Source: Budorcas taxicolor (taxonomy: Eukaryota; Chordata; Mammalia; Artiodactyla; Bovidae). From it: 64,000 nt of DNA. Below are positions 10,054-21,425 of this stretch, piece by piece. The notes below the pieces were generated by a model. The model had not been told where the DNA came from, did no database searches, and saw nothing but the letters and a program-made list of their open reading frames with translations. The translations under genes and the position numbers were made by a program. The stretch spans positions 248,001 to 312,000 of the forward strand of contig NW_026292661.1 of NCBI RefSeq assembly GCF_023091745.1, given 5' to 3'. Position 1 is the first letter of the stretch, and every line of letters starts with the position of its first letter.

Positions 10054-13000
10054 TTGAGATGCGACGGGAACGCCGGGAACTCTTTCCCGACGAAGCAGGG
10101 AAAGGATCCCTCATCTCGAGCTACGAGGCGGAAACGGGGCTCCTCTGGATGTGGGCGGGACCCTCGTGATTCCTCTCGAGTGGAGACGGGTATGTCGGGG
10201 AACTTCTTGATTTGCACCAAGGGTGGGAAGGACCCTTTCAAAGTTCCAGAGGGGAGGTGTGATCAGCCTCGAGATGCCTCAGCGGAAATGGGCCTCATCT
10301 CGCCTGGAGGGGAGAACCTCCTGGATTTTCTCGAGTTGCGGCAGGTCTTCTGGAGTTACGACGGGGACCTCAGGGACCCGCTCTGGTGGCCTCAGGAAAG
10401 GCCAGTCCCCATGCGAGTTGCTAGGGGACTTCTCGGGATTCCTCTCCCGTCCATGCCGGGGCCTCAGTCCTTGTGTGGAGTCGGGGCCGGAACCTGAGGA
10501 TTCCTCTCCAGTGTTGCTATGGATCTTGGGGTGCTTCTGAGTCTCCCCAGGGGAGTCAGGCCTCGTCTCGAGTGGGGGCATGCACGTGCGCTTTCCTCCC
10601 GAGCTGCAGCAGTAGTGTCACGCTTCCTGTCACGTGGATCAAGGGATCTGTGGCTTTCCCTCGAGGCTGTCCCTCGAGGCTTTCCCACGAGGATTTCCCA
10701 CAGGGCTGTGGCACGTGCCACCTTGGTGTGAGTCGATCCTCGGCGTGAAAGACGAGCCGGTGAAGGGAAAAGAGGTTCCTCTGGAATGGACTGAGACATC
10801 TGGGGGACTCTTGGAATGGTGGCACGACCCTGGAGTTCCTCTCGCCGTTCCTGTTGAGAGGGCCTCCTCTTGAGATGCGACGGGAACGCCGGGAACTCTT
10901 TCCCGACGAAGCAGGGAAAGGATCCCTCATCTCGAGCTACGAGGCGGAAACGGGGCTCCTCTGGATGTGGGCGGGACCCTCGTGATTCCTCTCGAGTGGA
11001 GACGGGTATGTCGGGGAACTTCTTGATTTGCACCAAGGGTGTGAAGGACCCTTTCGAAGTTCCAGACGTGAGGTGTGATCAGCCTCGAGACGCCTCAGCG
11101 GAAATGGGCCTCATCTCGCCTGGAGGGGAGAACCTCCTGGATTTTCTCGAGTTGCGCCAATTCTTCTCGAGTTACGACGGGGACCTCAGGGACCCGCTCT
11201 GGTGGCCTCAGGAAAGGCCAGTCCCCATGCGAGTTGCTAGGGGACCTCTCGGGATTCCTCTCCCGTCCATGCCGGGGCCTCAGTCCTTGTGTGGAGTCGG
11301 GGCCGGAACCTGAGGATTCCTCTCCAGTGTTGCCATGGATCTTGGGGTGCTTCTGAGTCTCCCCAGGGGAGTCAGGCCTTGTCTCGAGTGGGGGCAAGCA
11401 CGTGCGCTTTCCTCCCGAGCTACAACAGTAGTGTCACGCTTCCTGTCACGTGGATCAAGGGATCTGTGGCTTTCCCTCGAGGCTGTCCCTCGAGGCTTTC
11501 CCACGAGGCTTTCCCACAGGGCTGTGCCACTTGCCACCTTGGTGTGAGTCGATCCTCGGCGTGAAAGACGAGCCGGTGAAGCGAAAAGAGGTTCCTCTGG
11601 AATGGACTGAGGCATCTGGGGGACTCTTGGAATGGTGGCACGACCCTGGAGTTCCTCTCGCCGTTCCTGTTGAGAGGGCCTCCTGTTGAGATGCGACGGG
11701 AACGCCGGGAACTCTTTCCCGACGAAGCAGGGAGAGGATCCCTCATCTCGAGCTACGAGGCGGAAACGGGGCTCCTCTGGATGTGGGCGGGACCCTCGTG
11801 ATTCCTCTCGAGTGGAGACGGCTATGTCGGGGAACTTCTTGATTTGCACCAAGGGTGTGAAGGACCCTTTCGAAGTTCCAGAGGGGAGGTGTGATCAGCC
11901 TCGAGACGCCTCAGCGGAAATGGGCCTCATCTCGCCTGGAGGGGAGAACCTCCTGGATTTTATCGAGTTGCGGCAGGTCTTCTCGAGTTACGACGGGGAC
12001 CTCAGGGACCCGCTCTGGTGGCCTCAGGAAAGGCCAGTCCCCATGCGAGTTGCTAGGGGACCTCTCGGGATTCCTCTCCCGTCCATGCCGGGGCCTCAGT
12101 CCTTGTGTGGAGTCGGGGCCGGAACCTGAGGATTCCTCTCCAGTGTTGCCATGGATCTTGGGGTGCTTCTGAGTCTCCCCAGGGGAGTCAGGCCTCGTCT
12201 CGAGTGGGGGCATGCACGTGCGCTTTCCTCCCGAGCTGCAGCAGTAGGGTCACGCTTCCTGTCACGTGGATCAAGGGATCTGTGGCTTTCCCTCGAGGCT
12301 GTCCCTCGAGGCTTTCCCACGAGGCTTTCCCACAGGGCTGTGCCACGTGCCACCTTGGTGTGAGTCGATCCTCGGCGTGAAAGACGAGCCGGTGAAGGGA
12401 AAAGAGGTTCCTCTGGAATGGACTGAGACATCTGGGGGACTCTTGGAATGGTGGCACGACCCTGGAGTTCCTCTCGCCGTTCCTGTTGAGAGGGCCTCCT
12501 CTTGAGATGCGACGGGAACGCCGGGAACTCTTTCCCGACGAAGCAGGGAAAGGATCCCTCATCTCGAGCTACGAGGCGGAAACGGGGCTCCTCTGGATGT
12601 GGGCGGGTCCCTCGTGATTCCTCTCCAGTGGAGACGGCTATGTCGGGGAACTTCTTGATTTGCACCAAGGGTGTGAAGGAGTCTTTCGAAGTCCCAGAGG
12701 TGAGATGTGATCAGCCTCGAGACGCCTCAGCGGAAATGGGCCTCATCTCGCCTGGAGGGGAGAACCTCCTGGATTTTCTCGAGTTGCGGCAGGTCTTCTC
12801 GAGTTACGACGGGGACCTCAGGGACCCGCTCTGGTGGCCTCAGGAAAGGCCAGTCCCCATGCGAGTTGCTAGGGGACCTCTCGGGATTCCTCTCCCGTCC
12901 ATGCCGGGGCCTCAGTCCTTGTGTGGAGTTGGGGCCGGAACCTGAGGATTCCTCTCCAGTGTTGCCATGGATCTTGGGGTGCTTCTGAGTCTCCCCAGGG

Positions 13001-13317
13001 GAGTCAGGCCTCGTCTCGAGTGGGGGCATGCACGTGCGCTTTCCTCCCGAGCTGCAGCAGTAGTGTCACGCTTCCTGTCACGTGGATCAAGGGATCTGTG
13101 GCTTTCCCTCGAGGCTGTCCCTCGAGGCTTTCCCACGAGGCTTTCCCACAGGGCTGTGCCACGTGCCACCTTGGTGTGAGTCGATCCTCGGCGTGAAAGA
13201 CGAGCCGGTGAAGGGAAAAGAGGTTCCTCTGGAATGGACTGAGACATCTGGGGGACTCTTGGAATGGTGACACGACCCTGGAATTCCTCTCGCCGTTCCT
13301 GTTGAGAGGGCCTCCTC
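10054..13317. repeat. HOR copy 4, tetramer a1-b-c-d (3264 bp)
   Basis: Monomers start at 10054 (a1), 10870 (b), 11686 (c) and 12502 (d). The a1 unit has GTCTTCTGGAGTTACG, where earlier a units have TCTCGAGTTACG; this loses a CTCGAG site and is shared with many later monomers (13318, 21426, 26296, 27112). The b, c and d units repeat the 7606-10053 block at a 3264-bp offset. Confidence 0.8.
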
Positions 13318-16300
13318 TTGAGATGCGACGGGAACGCCGGGAACTCTTTCCCGACGAAGCAGGGAAAGGATCCCTCATCTCGAGCTACGAGGCGGAAACG
13401 GGGCTCCTCTGGATGTGGGCGGGACCCTCGTGATTCCTCTCGAGTGGAGACGGGTATGTCGGGGAACTTCTTGATTTGCACCAAGGGTGGGAAGGACCCT
13501 TTCAAAGTTCCAGAGGGGAGGTGTGATCAGCCTCGAGATGCCTCAGCGGAAATGGGCCTCATCTCGCCTGGAGGGGAGAACCTCCTGGATTTTCTCGAGT
13601 TGCGGCAGGTCTTCTGGAGTTACGACGGGGACCTCAGGGACCCGCTCTGGTGGCCTCAGGAAAGGCCAGTCCCCATGTGAGTTGCTAGGGGACTTCTCGG
13701 GATTCCTCTCCCGTCCATGCCGGGGCCTCAGTCCTTGTGTGGAGTCGGGGCCGGAACCTGAGGATTCCTCTCCAGTGTTGCTATGGATCTTGGGGTGCTT
13801 CTGAGTCTCCCCAGGGGAGTCAGGCCTCGTCTCGAGTGGGGGCATGCACGTGCGCTTTCCTCCCGAGCTGCAGCAGTAGTGTCACGCTTCCTGTCACGTG
13901 GATCAAGGGATCTGTGGCTTTCCCTCGAGGCTGTCCCTCGAGGCTTTCCCACGAGGATTTCCCACAGGGCTGTGGCACGTGCCACCTTGGTGTGAGTCGA
14001 TCCTCGGCGTGAAAGACGAGCCGGTGAAGGGAAAAGAGGTTCCTCTGGAATGGACTGAGACATCTGGGGGACTCTTGGAATGGTGACACGACCCTGGAAT
14101 TCCTCTCGCCGTTCCTGTTGAGAGGGCCTCCTCTTGAGATGCGACGGGAACGCCGGGAACTCTTTCCCGACGAAGCAGGGAAAGGATCCCTCATCTCGAG
14201 CTACGAGGCGGAAACGGGGCTCCTCTGGATGTGGGCGGGACCCTCGTGATTCCTCTCGAGTGGAGACGGGTATGTCGGGGAACTTCTTGATTTGCACCAA
14301 GGGTGGGAAGGACCCTTTCAAAGTTCCAGAGGGGAGGTGTGATCAGCCTCGAGATGCCTCAGCGGAAATGGGCCTCATCTCGCCTGGAGGGGAGAACCTC
14401 CTGGATTTTCTCGAGTTGCGGCAGGTCTTCTCGAGTTACGACGGGGACCTCAGGGACCCGCTCTGGTGGCCTCAGGAAAGGCCAGTCCCCATGCGAGTTG
14501 CTAGGGGACCTCTCGGGATTCCTCTCCCGTCCATGCCGGGGCCTCAGTCCTTGTGTGGAGTCGGGGCCGGAACCTGAGGATTCCTCTCCAGTGTTGCCAT
14601 GGATCTTGGGGTGCTTCTGAGTCTCCCCAGGGGAGTCAGGCCTCGTCTCGAGTGGGGGCATGCACGTGCGCTTTCCTCCCGAGCTGCAGCAGTAGTGTCA
14701 CGCTTCCTGTCACGTGGATCAAGGGATCTGTGGCTTTCCCTCGAGGCTGTCCCTCGAGGCTTTCCCACGAGGCTTTCCCACAGGGCTGTTCCACGTGCCA
14801 CCTTCGTGTGAGTCGATCCTCGGCGTGAAAGACGAGCCGGTGAAGGGAAAAGAGGTTCCTCTGGAATGGACTGAGACATCTGGGGGACTCTTGGAATGGT
14901 GGCACGACCCTGGAGTTCCTCTCGCCGTTCCTGTTGAGAGGGCCTCCTCTTGAGATGCGACGGGAACGCCGGGAACTCTTTCCCGACGAAGCAGGGAAAG
15001 GATCCCTCATCTCGAGCTACGAGGCGGAAACGGGGCTCCTCTGGATGTGGGCGGGACCCTCGTGATTCCTCTCGAGTGGAGACGGGTATGTCGGGGAACT
15101 TCTTGATTTGCACCAAGGGTGTGAAGGACCCTTTCGAAGTTCCAGAGGTGAGATGTGATCAGCCTCGAGACGCCTCAGCGGAAATGGGCCTCATCTCGCC
15201 TGGAGGGGAGAACCTCCTGGATTTTCTCGAGTTGCGGCAGGTCTTCTGGAGTTACGACGGGGACCTCAGGGACCCGCTCTTGTGGCCTCAGGAAAGGCCA
15301 GTCCCCATGCGAGTTGCTAGGGGACCTCTCGGGATTCCTCTCCCGTCCATGCCGGGGCCTCAGTCCTTGTGTGGAGTCGGGGCCGGAACCTGAGGATTCC
15401 TCTCCAGTGTTGCCATGGATCGTGGGGTGCTTCTGAGTCTCCCCAGGGGAGTCAGGCCTCGTCTCGAGTGGGGGCATGCACGTGCGCTTTCCTCCCGAGC
15501 TGCAGCAGTAGTGTCACGCTTCCTGTCACGTGGATCAAGGGATCTGTGGCTTTCCCTCGAGGCTGTCCCTCGAGGCTTTCCCACGAGGATTTCCCACAGG
15601 GCTGTGCCACGTGCCACCTTGGTGTGAGTCGATCCTCGGCGTGAAAGACGAGCCGGTGAAGGGAAAAGAGGTTCCTCTGGAATGGACTGAGACATCTGGG
15701 GGACTCTTGGAATGGTGACACGACCCTGGAATTCCTCTCGCCGTTCCTGTTGAGAGGGCCTCCTCTTGAGATGCGACGGGAACGCCGGGAACTCTTTCCC
15801 GACGAAGCAGGGAAAGGATCCCTCATCTCGAGCTACGAGGCGGAAACGGGGCTCCTCTGGATGTGGGCGGGACCCTCGTGATTGCTCTCGAGTGGAGACG
15901 GGTATGTCGGGGAACTTCTTGATTTGCACCAAGGGTGTGAAGGACCCTTTCAAAGTTCCAGAGGGGAGGTGTGATCAGCCTCGAGATGCCTCAGCGGAAA
16001 TGGGCCTCATCTCGCCTGGAGGGGAGAACCTCCTGGATTTTCTCGAGTTGCGGCAGGTCTTCTCGAGTTACGACGGGGACCTCAGGGACCCGCTCTGGTG
16101 GCCTCAGGAAAGGCCAGTCCCCATGCGAGTTGCTAGGGGACCTCTCGGGATTCCTCTCCCGTCCATGCCGGGGCCTCAGTCCTTGTGTGGAGTCGGGGCC
16201 GGAACCTGAGGATTCCTCTCCAGTGTTGCCATGGATCTTGGGGTGCTTCTGAGTCTCCCCAGGGGAGTCAGGCCTCGTCTCGAGTGGGGGTATGCACGTG

Positions 16301-18187
16301 CGCTTTCCTCCCGAGCTGCAGCAGTAGTGTCACGCTTCCTGACACGTGGATCAAGGGATCTGTGGCTTTCCCACGAGGCTTTCCCACAGGGCTGTGCCAA
16401 GTGCCACCTTGGTGTGAGTCGATCCTCGGCGTGAAAGACGAGCCGGTGAAGGGAAAAGAGGTTCCTCTGGAATGGACTGAGACATCAGGGGGACTCTTGG
16501 AACGGTGGCACGACCCTGGAGTTCCTCTCGCCGTTCCTGTTGAGAGGGCCTCCTCTTGAGATGCGACGGGAACGCCGGGAACTCTTTCCCAACGAAGCAG
16601 GGAAAGGCTCGCTCATCTCGAGCTACGAGGCGGAAACGGGGCTCCTCTGGATGTGGGCGGGTCCCTCGTGATTGCTCTCGAGTGGAGACGGCTCTGTCGG
16701 GGAACTTCTTGATTTGCACCAAGGGTGTGAAGGAGCCTTTCGAAGTTCCAGAGGTGAGATGTGATCAGCCTCGAGACGCCTCAGCGGAAATGGGCCTCAT
16801 CTCGCCTGGAGGGGAGAACCTCCTGGATTTTCTCGAGTTGCGGCAGGTCTTCTCGAGTTACGACGGGGACCTCAGGGACCCGCTCTGGTGGCCTCAGGAA
16901 AGGCCAGTCCCCATGCGAGTTGCTAGGGGACCTCTCGGGATTCCTCTCCCGTCCATGCCGGGGCCTCAGTCCTTGTGTGGAGTCGGGGCCGGAACCTGAG
17001 GATTCCTCTCCAGTGTTGCCATGGATCTTGGGGTGCTTCTGAGTCTCCCCAGGGGAGTCAGGCCTCGTCTCGAGTGGGGGCATGCACGTGCGCTTTCCTC
17101 CCGAGCTGCAGCAGTAGGGTCACGCTTCCTGTCACGTGGATCAAGGGATCTGTGGCTTTCCCTCGAGGCTGTTCCTCGAGGCTTTCCCACGAGGCTTTCC
17201 CACAGGGCTGTGCCACGTGCCACCTTCGTGTGAGTCGATCCTCGGCGTGAAAGACGAGCCGGTGAAGGGAAAAGAGGTTCCTCTGGAATGGACTGAGACA
17301 TCTGGGGGACTCTTGGAATGGTGGCACGACCCTGGAGTTCCTCTCGCCGTTCCTGTTGAGAGGGCCTCCTCTTGAGATGTGACGGGAACGCCGGGAACTC
17401 TTTCCCGACGAAGCAGGGAAAGGATCCCTCATCTCGAGCTACGAGGCGGAAACGGGGCTCCTCTGGATGTGGGCGGCTCCCTCGTGATTCCTCTCCAGTG
17501 GAGACGGCTATGTCGGGGAACTTCTTGATTTGCACCAAGGGTGTGAAGGAGCCTTTCGAAGTTCCAGAGGTGAGATGTGATCAGCCTCGAGACGCCTCAG
17601 CGGAAATGGGCCTCATCTCGCCTGGAGGGGAGAACCTCCTGGATTTTCTCGAGTTGCGGCAGGTCTTCTCGAGTTACGACGGGGAAATCAGGGACCCGCT
17701 CTGGTGGCCTCAGGAAAGGCCAGTCCCCATGCGAGTTGCTAGGGGACCTCTCGGGATTCCTCTCCCATCCATGCCGGGGCCTCAGTCCTTGTGTGGAGCC
17801 GGGTCCGGAACCTGAGGATTCCTCTCCAGTGTTGCCATGGATCTTGGGATGCTTCTGAGTCTCCCCAGGGGAGTCAGGCCTCGTCTCGTGTGGGGGCATG
17901 CACGTGCGCTTTCCTCCCGAGCTGCAGCAGTAGTGTCACGCTTCCTGTCACGTGGATTAAGGGATCTGTGGCTTTCCCTCGAGGCTGTCCCTCGAGGCTT
18001 TCCCACGAGGCTTTCCCACAGGGCTGTGCCACGTGCCACCTTGGTGTGAGTCGATCCTCGGCGTGAAAGACGAGCCGGTGAAGGGAAAAGAGGTTCCTCT
18101 GGAATGGACTGAGACATCTGGGGGACTCTTGGAATGGTGGCACGACCCTGGAGTTCCTCTCGCCGTTCCTGTTGAGAGGGCCTCCTC
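13318..18187. repeat. HOR hexamer copy 1 (4870 bp): a1-a3-h-e-f-g
   Basis: Units start at 13318 (a1, with a private CCCCATGTGAG at about 13672-13682), 14134 (a3), 14950 (h), 15766 (e), 16556 (f) and 17372 (g). Type h is marked by GCTGTTCCACG upstream, TTCTGGAGTT inside and ATGGATCGTGG in its tail. Type e has GTGATTGCTCTC with GGTGTGAAGGACCCTTTCAAAG. Type f has GGCTCTGTCGGG. Type g has GAGATGTGACG, GCGGCTCCC, GGGGAAATCAGG, GAGCCGGGTCC and CTTGGGATGC. The e-to-f junction is 26 bp short (see 16366). Confidence 0.75.
16366..16391 (+). repeat. Contracted 13-bp block (two of four units), first copy
   Basis: Only the third and fourth 13-bp units remain, CTTTCCCACGAGG and CTTTCCCACAGGG. The missing 26 bp equal two whole units, making this repeat period 790 bp. 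It is linked to CCTGACACGTGG just upstream (about 16340), which replaces the usual CCTGTCACGTGG. Confidence 0.9.
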
Positions 18188-21100
18188 TTGAGATGCGACG
18201 GGAACGCCGGGAACTCTTTCCCGACGAAGCAGGGAAAGGATCCCTCATCTCGAGCTACGAGGCGGAAACGGGGCTCCTCTGGATGTGGGCGGGTCCCTCG
18301 TGATTCCTCTCCAGTGGAGACGGCTATGTCGGGGAACTTCTTGATTTGCACCAAGGGTGTGAAGGAGTCTTTCGAAGTCCCAGAGGTGAGATGTGATCAG
18401 CCTCGAGACGCCTCAGCGGAAATGGGCCTCATCTCGCCTGGAGGGGAGAACCTCCTGGATTTTCTCGAGTTGCGGCAGGTCTTCTCGAGTTACGACGGGG
18501 ACCTCAGGGACCCGCTCTGGTGGCCTCAGGAAAGGCCAGTCCCCATGCGAGTTGCTAGGGGACCTCTCGGGATTCCTCTCCCGTCCATGCCGGGGCCTCA
18601 GTCCTTGTGTGGAGTTGGGGCCGGAACCTGAGGATTCCTCTCCAGTGTTGCCATGGATCTTGGGGTGCTTCTGAGTCTCCCCAGGGGAGTCAGGCCTCGT
18701 CTCGAGTGGGGGCATGCACGTGCGCTTTCCTCCCGAGCTGCAGCAGTAGTGTCACGCTTCCTGTCACGTGGATCAAGGGATCTGTGGCTTTCCCTCGAGG
18801 CTGTCCCTCGAGGCTTTCCCACGAGGCTTTCCCACAGGGCTGTGCCACGTGCCACCTTGGTGTGAGTCGATCCTCGGCGTGAAAGACGAGCCGGTGAAGG
18901 GAAAAGAGGTTCCTCTGGAATGGACTGAGACATCTGGGGGACTCTTGGAATGGTGACACGACCCTGGAATTCCTCTCGCCGTTCCTGTTGAGAGGGCCTC
19001 CTCTTGAGATGCGACGGGAACGCCGGGAACTCTTTCCCGACGAAGCAGGGAAAGGATCCCTCATCTCGAGCTACGAGGCGGAAACGGGGCTCCTCTGGAT
19101 GTGGGCGGGACCCTCGTGATTGCTCTCGAGTGGAGACGGGTATGTCGGGGAACTTCTTGATTTGCACCAAGGGTGTGAAGGACCCTTTCAAAGTTCCAGA
19201 GGGGAGGTGTGATCAGCCTCGAGATGCCTCAGCGGAAATGGGCCTCATCTCGCCTGGAGGGGAGAACCTCCTGGATTTTCTCGAGTTGCGGCAGGTCTTC
19301 TCGAGTTACGACGGGGACCTCAGGGACCCGCTCTGGTGGCCTCAGGAAAGGCCAGTCCCCATGCGAGTTGCTAGGGGACCTCTCGGGATTCCTCTCCCGT
19401 CCATGCCGGGGCCTCAGTCCTTGTGTGGAGTCGGGGCCGGAACCTGAGGATTCCTCTCCAGTGTTGCCATGGATCTTGGGGTGCTTCTGAGTCTCCCCAG
19501 GGGAGTCAGGCCTCGTCTCGAGTGGGGGTATGCACGTGCGCTTTCCTCCCGAGCTGCAGCAGTAGTGTCACGCTTCCTGACACGTGGATCAAGGGATCTG
19601 TGGCTTTCCCACGAGGCTTTCCCACAGGGCTGTGCCACGTGCCACCTTGGTGTGAGTCGATCCTCGGCGTGAAAGACGAGCCGGTGAAGGGAAAAGAGGT
19701 TCCTCTGGAATGGACTGAGACATCAGGGGGACTCTTGGAACGGTGGCACGACCCTGGAGTTCCTCTCGCCGTTCCTGTTGAGAGGGCCTCCTCTTGAGAT
19801 GCGACGGGAACGCCGGGAACTCTTTCCCAACGAAGCAGGGAAAGGATCGCTCATCTCGAGCTACGAGGCGGAAACGGGGCTCCTCTGGATGTGGGCGGGT
19901 CCCTCGTGATTGCTCTCGAGTGGAGACGGCTCTGTCGGGGAACTTCTTGATTTGCACCAAGGGTGTGAAGGAGCCTTTCGAAGTTCCAGAGGTGAGATGT
20001 GATCAGCCTCGAGGCGCCTCAGCGGAAATGGGCCTCATCTCGCCTGGAGGGGAGAACCTCCTGGATTTTCTCGAGTTGCGGCAGGTCTTCTCGAGTTACG
20101 ACGGGGACCTCAGGGACCCGCTCTGGTGGCCTCAGGAAAGGCCAGTCCCCATGCGAGTTGCTAGGGGACCTCTCGGGATTCCTCTCCCGTCCATGCCGGG
20201 GCCTCAGTCCTTGTGTGGAGTCGGGGCCGGAACCTGAGGATTCCTCTCCAGTGTTGCCATGGATCTTGGGGTGCTTCTGAGTCTCCCCAGGGGAGTCAGG
20301 CCTCGTCTCGAGTGGGGGCATGCACGTGCGCTTTCCTCCCGAGCTGCAGCAGTAGGGTCACGCTTCCTGTCACGTGGATCAAGGGATCTGTGGCTTTCCC
20401 TCGAGGCTGTTCCTCGAGGCTTTCCCACGAGGCTTTCCCACAGGGCTGTGCCACGTGCCACCTTCGTGTGAGTCGATCCTCGGCGTGAAAGACGAGCCGG
20501 TGAAGGGAAAAGAGGTTCCTCTGGAATGGACTGAGACATCTGGGGGACTCTTGGAATGGTGGCACGACCCTGGAGTTCCTCTCGCCGTTCCTGTTGAGAG
20601 GGCCTCCTCTTGAGATGTGACGGGAACGCCGGGAACTCTTTCCCGACGAAGCAGGGAAAGGATCCCTCATCTCGAGCTACGAGGCGGAAACGGGGCTCCT
20701 CTGGATGTGGGCGGCTCCCTCGTGATTCCTCTCCAGTGGAGACGGCTATGTCGGGGAACTTCTTGATTTGCACCAAGGGTGTGAAGGAGCCTTTCGAAGT
20801 TCCAGAGGTGAGATGTGATCAGCCTCGAGACGCCTCAGCGGAAATGGGCCTCATCTCGCCTGGAGGGGAGAACCTCCTGGATTTTCTCGAGTTGCGGCAG
20901 GTCTTCTCGAGTTACGACGGGGAAATCAGGGACCCGCTCTGGTGGCCTCAGGAAAGGCCAGTCCCCATGCGAGTTGCTAGGGGACCTCTCGGGATTCCTC
21001 TCCCATCCATGCCGGGGCCTCAGTCCTTGTGTGGAGCCGGGTCCGGAACCTGAGGATTCCTCTCCAGTGTTGCCATGGATCTTGGGATGCTTCTGAGTCT

Positions 21101-21425
21101 CCCCAGGGGAGTCAGGCCTCGTCTCGTGTGGGGGCATGCACGTGCGCTTTCCTCCCGAGCTGCAGCAGTAGTGTCACGCTTCCTGTCACGTGGATCAAGG
21201 GATCTGTGGCTTTCCCTCGAGGCTGTCCCTCGAGGCTTTCCCACGAGGCTTTCCCACAGGGCTGTGCCACGTGCCACCTTGGTGTGAGTCGATCATCGGC
21301 GTGAAAGACGAGCCGGTGAAGGGAAAAGAGGTTCCTCTGGAATGGACTGAGACATCTGGGGGACTCTTGGAATGGTGACACGACCCTGGAATTCCTCTCG
21401 CCGTTCCTGTTGAGAGGGCCTCCTC
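18188..21425. repeat. Partial HOR d-e-f-g (3238 bp)
   Basis: Units start at 18188 (d), 19004 (e), 19794 (f) and 20610 (g). The e-f-g part repeats 15766-18187 at a 3238-bp offset, including the 26-bp deletion and the whole g variant set. The first unit is a d monomer of the left domain (GAAGGAGTCTTTC, GGAGTTGGGGCC), which is otherwise confined to 1-13.3 kb. Local private changes include GAGGCGCCTCAG (about 20009-20020) and GATCATCGGCG (21292-21302). Confidence 0.75.
19604..19629 (+). repeat. Contracted 13-bp block, second copy
   Basis: The two-unit state seen at 16366 recurs, again with CCTGACACGTGG upstream, so the 790-bp length was inherited through HOR duplication rather than arising twice. 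Confidence 0.9.
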
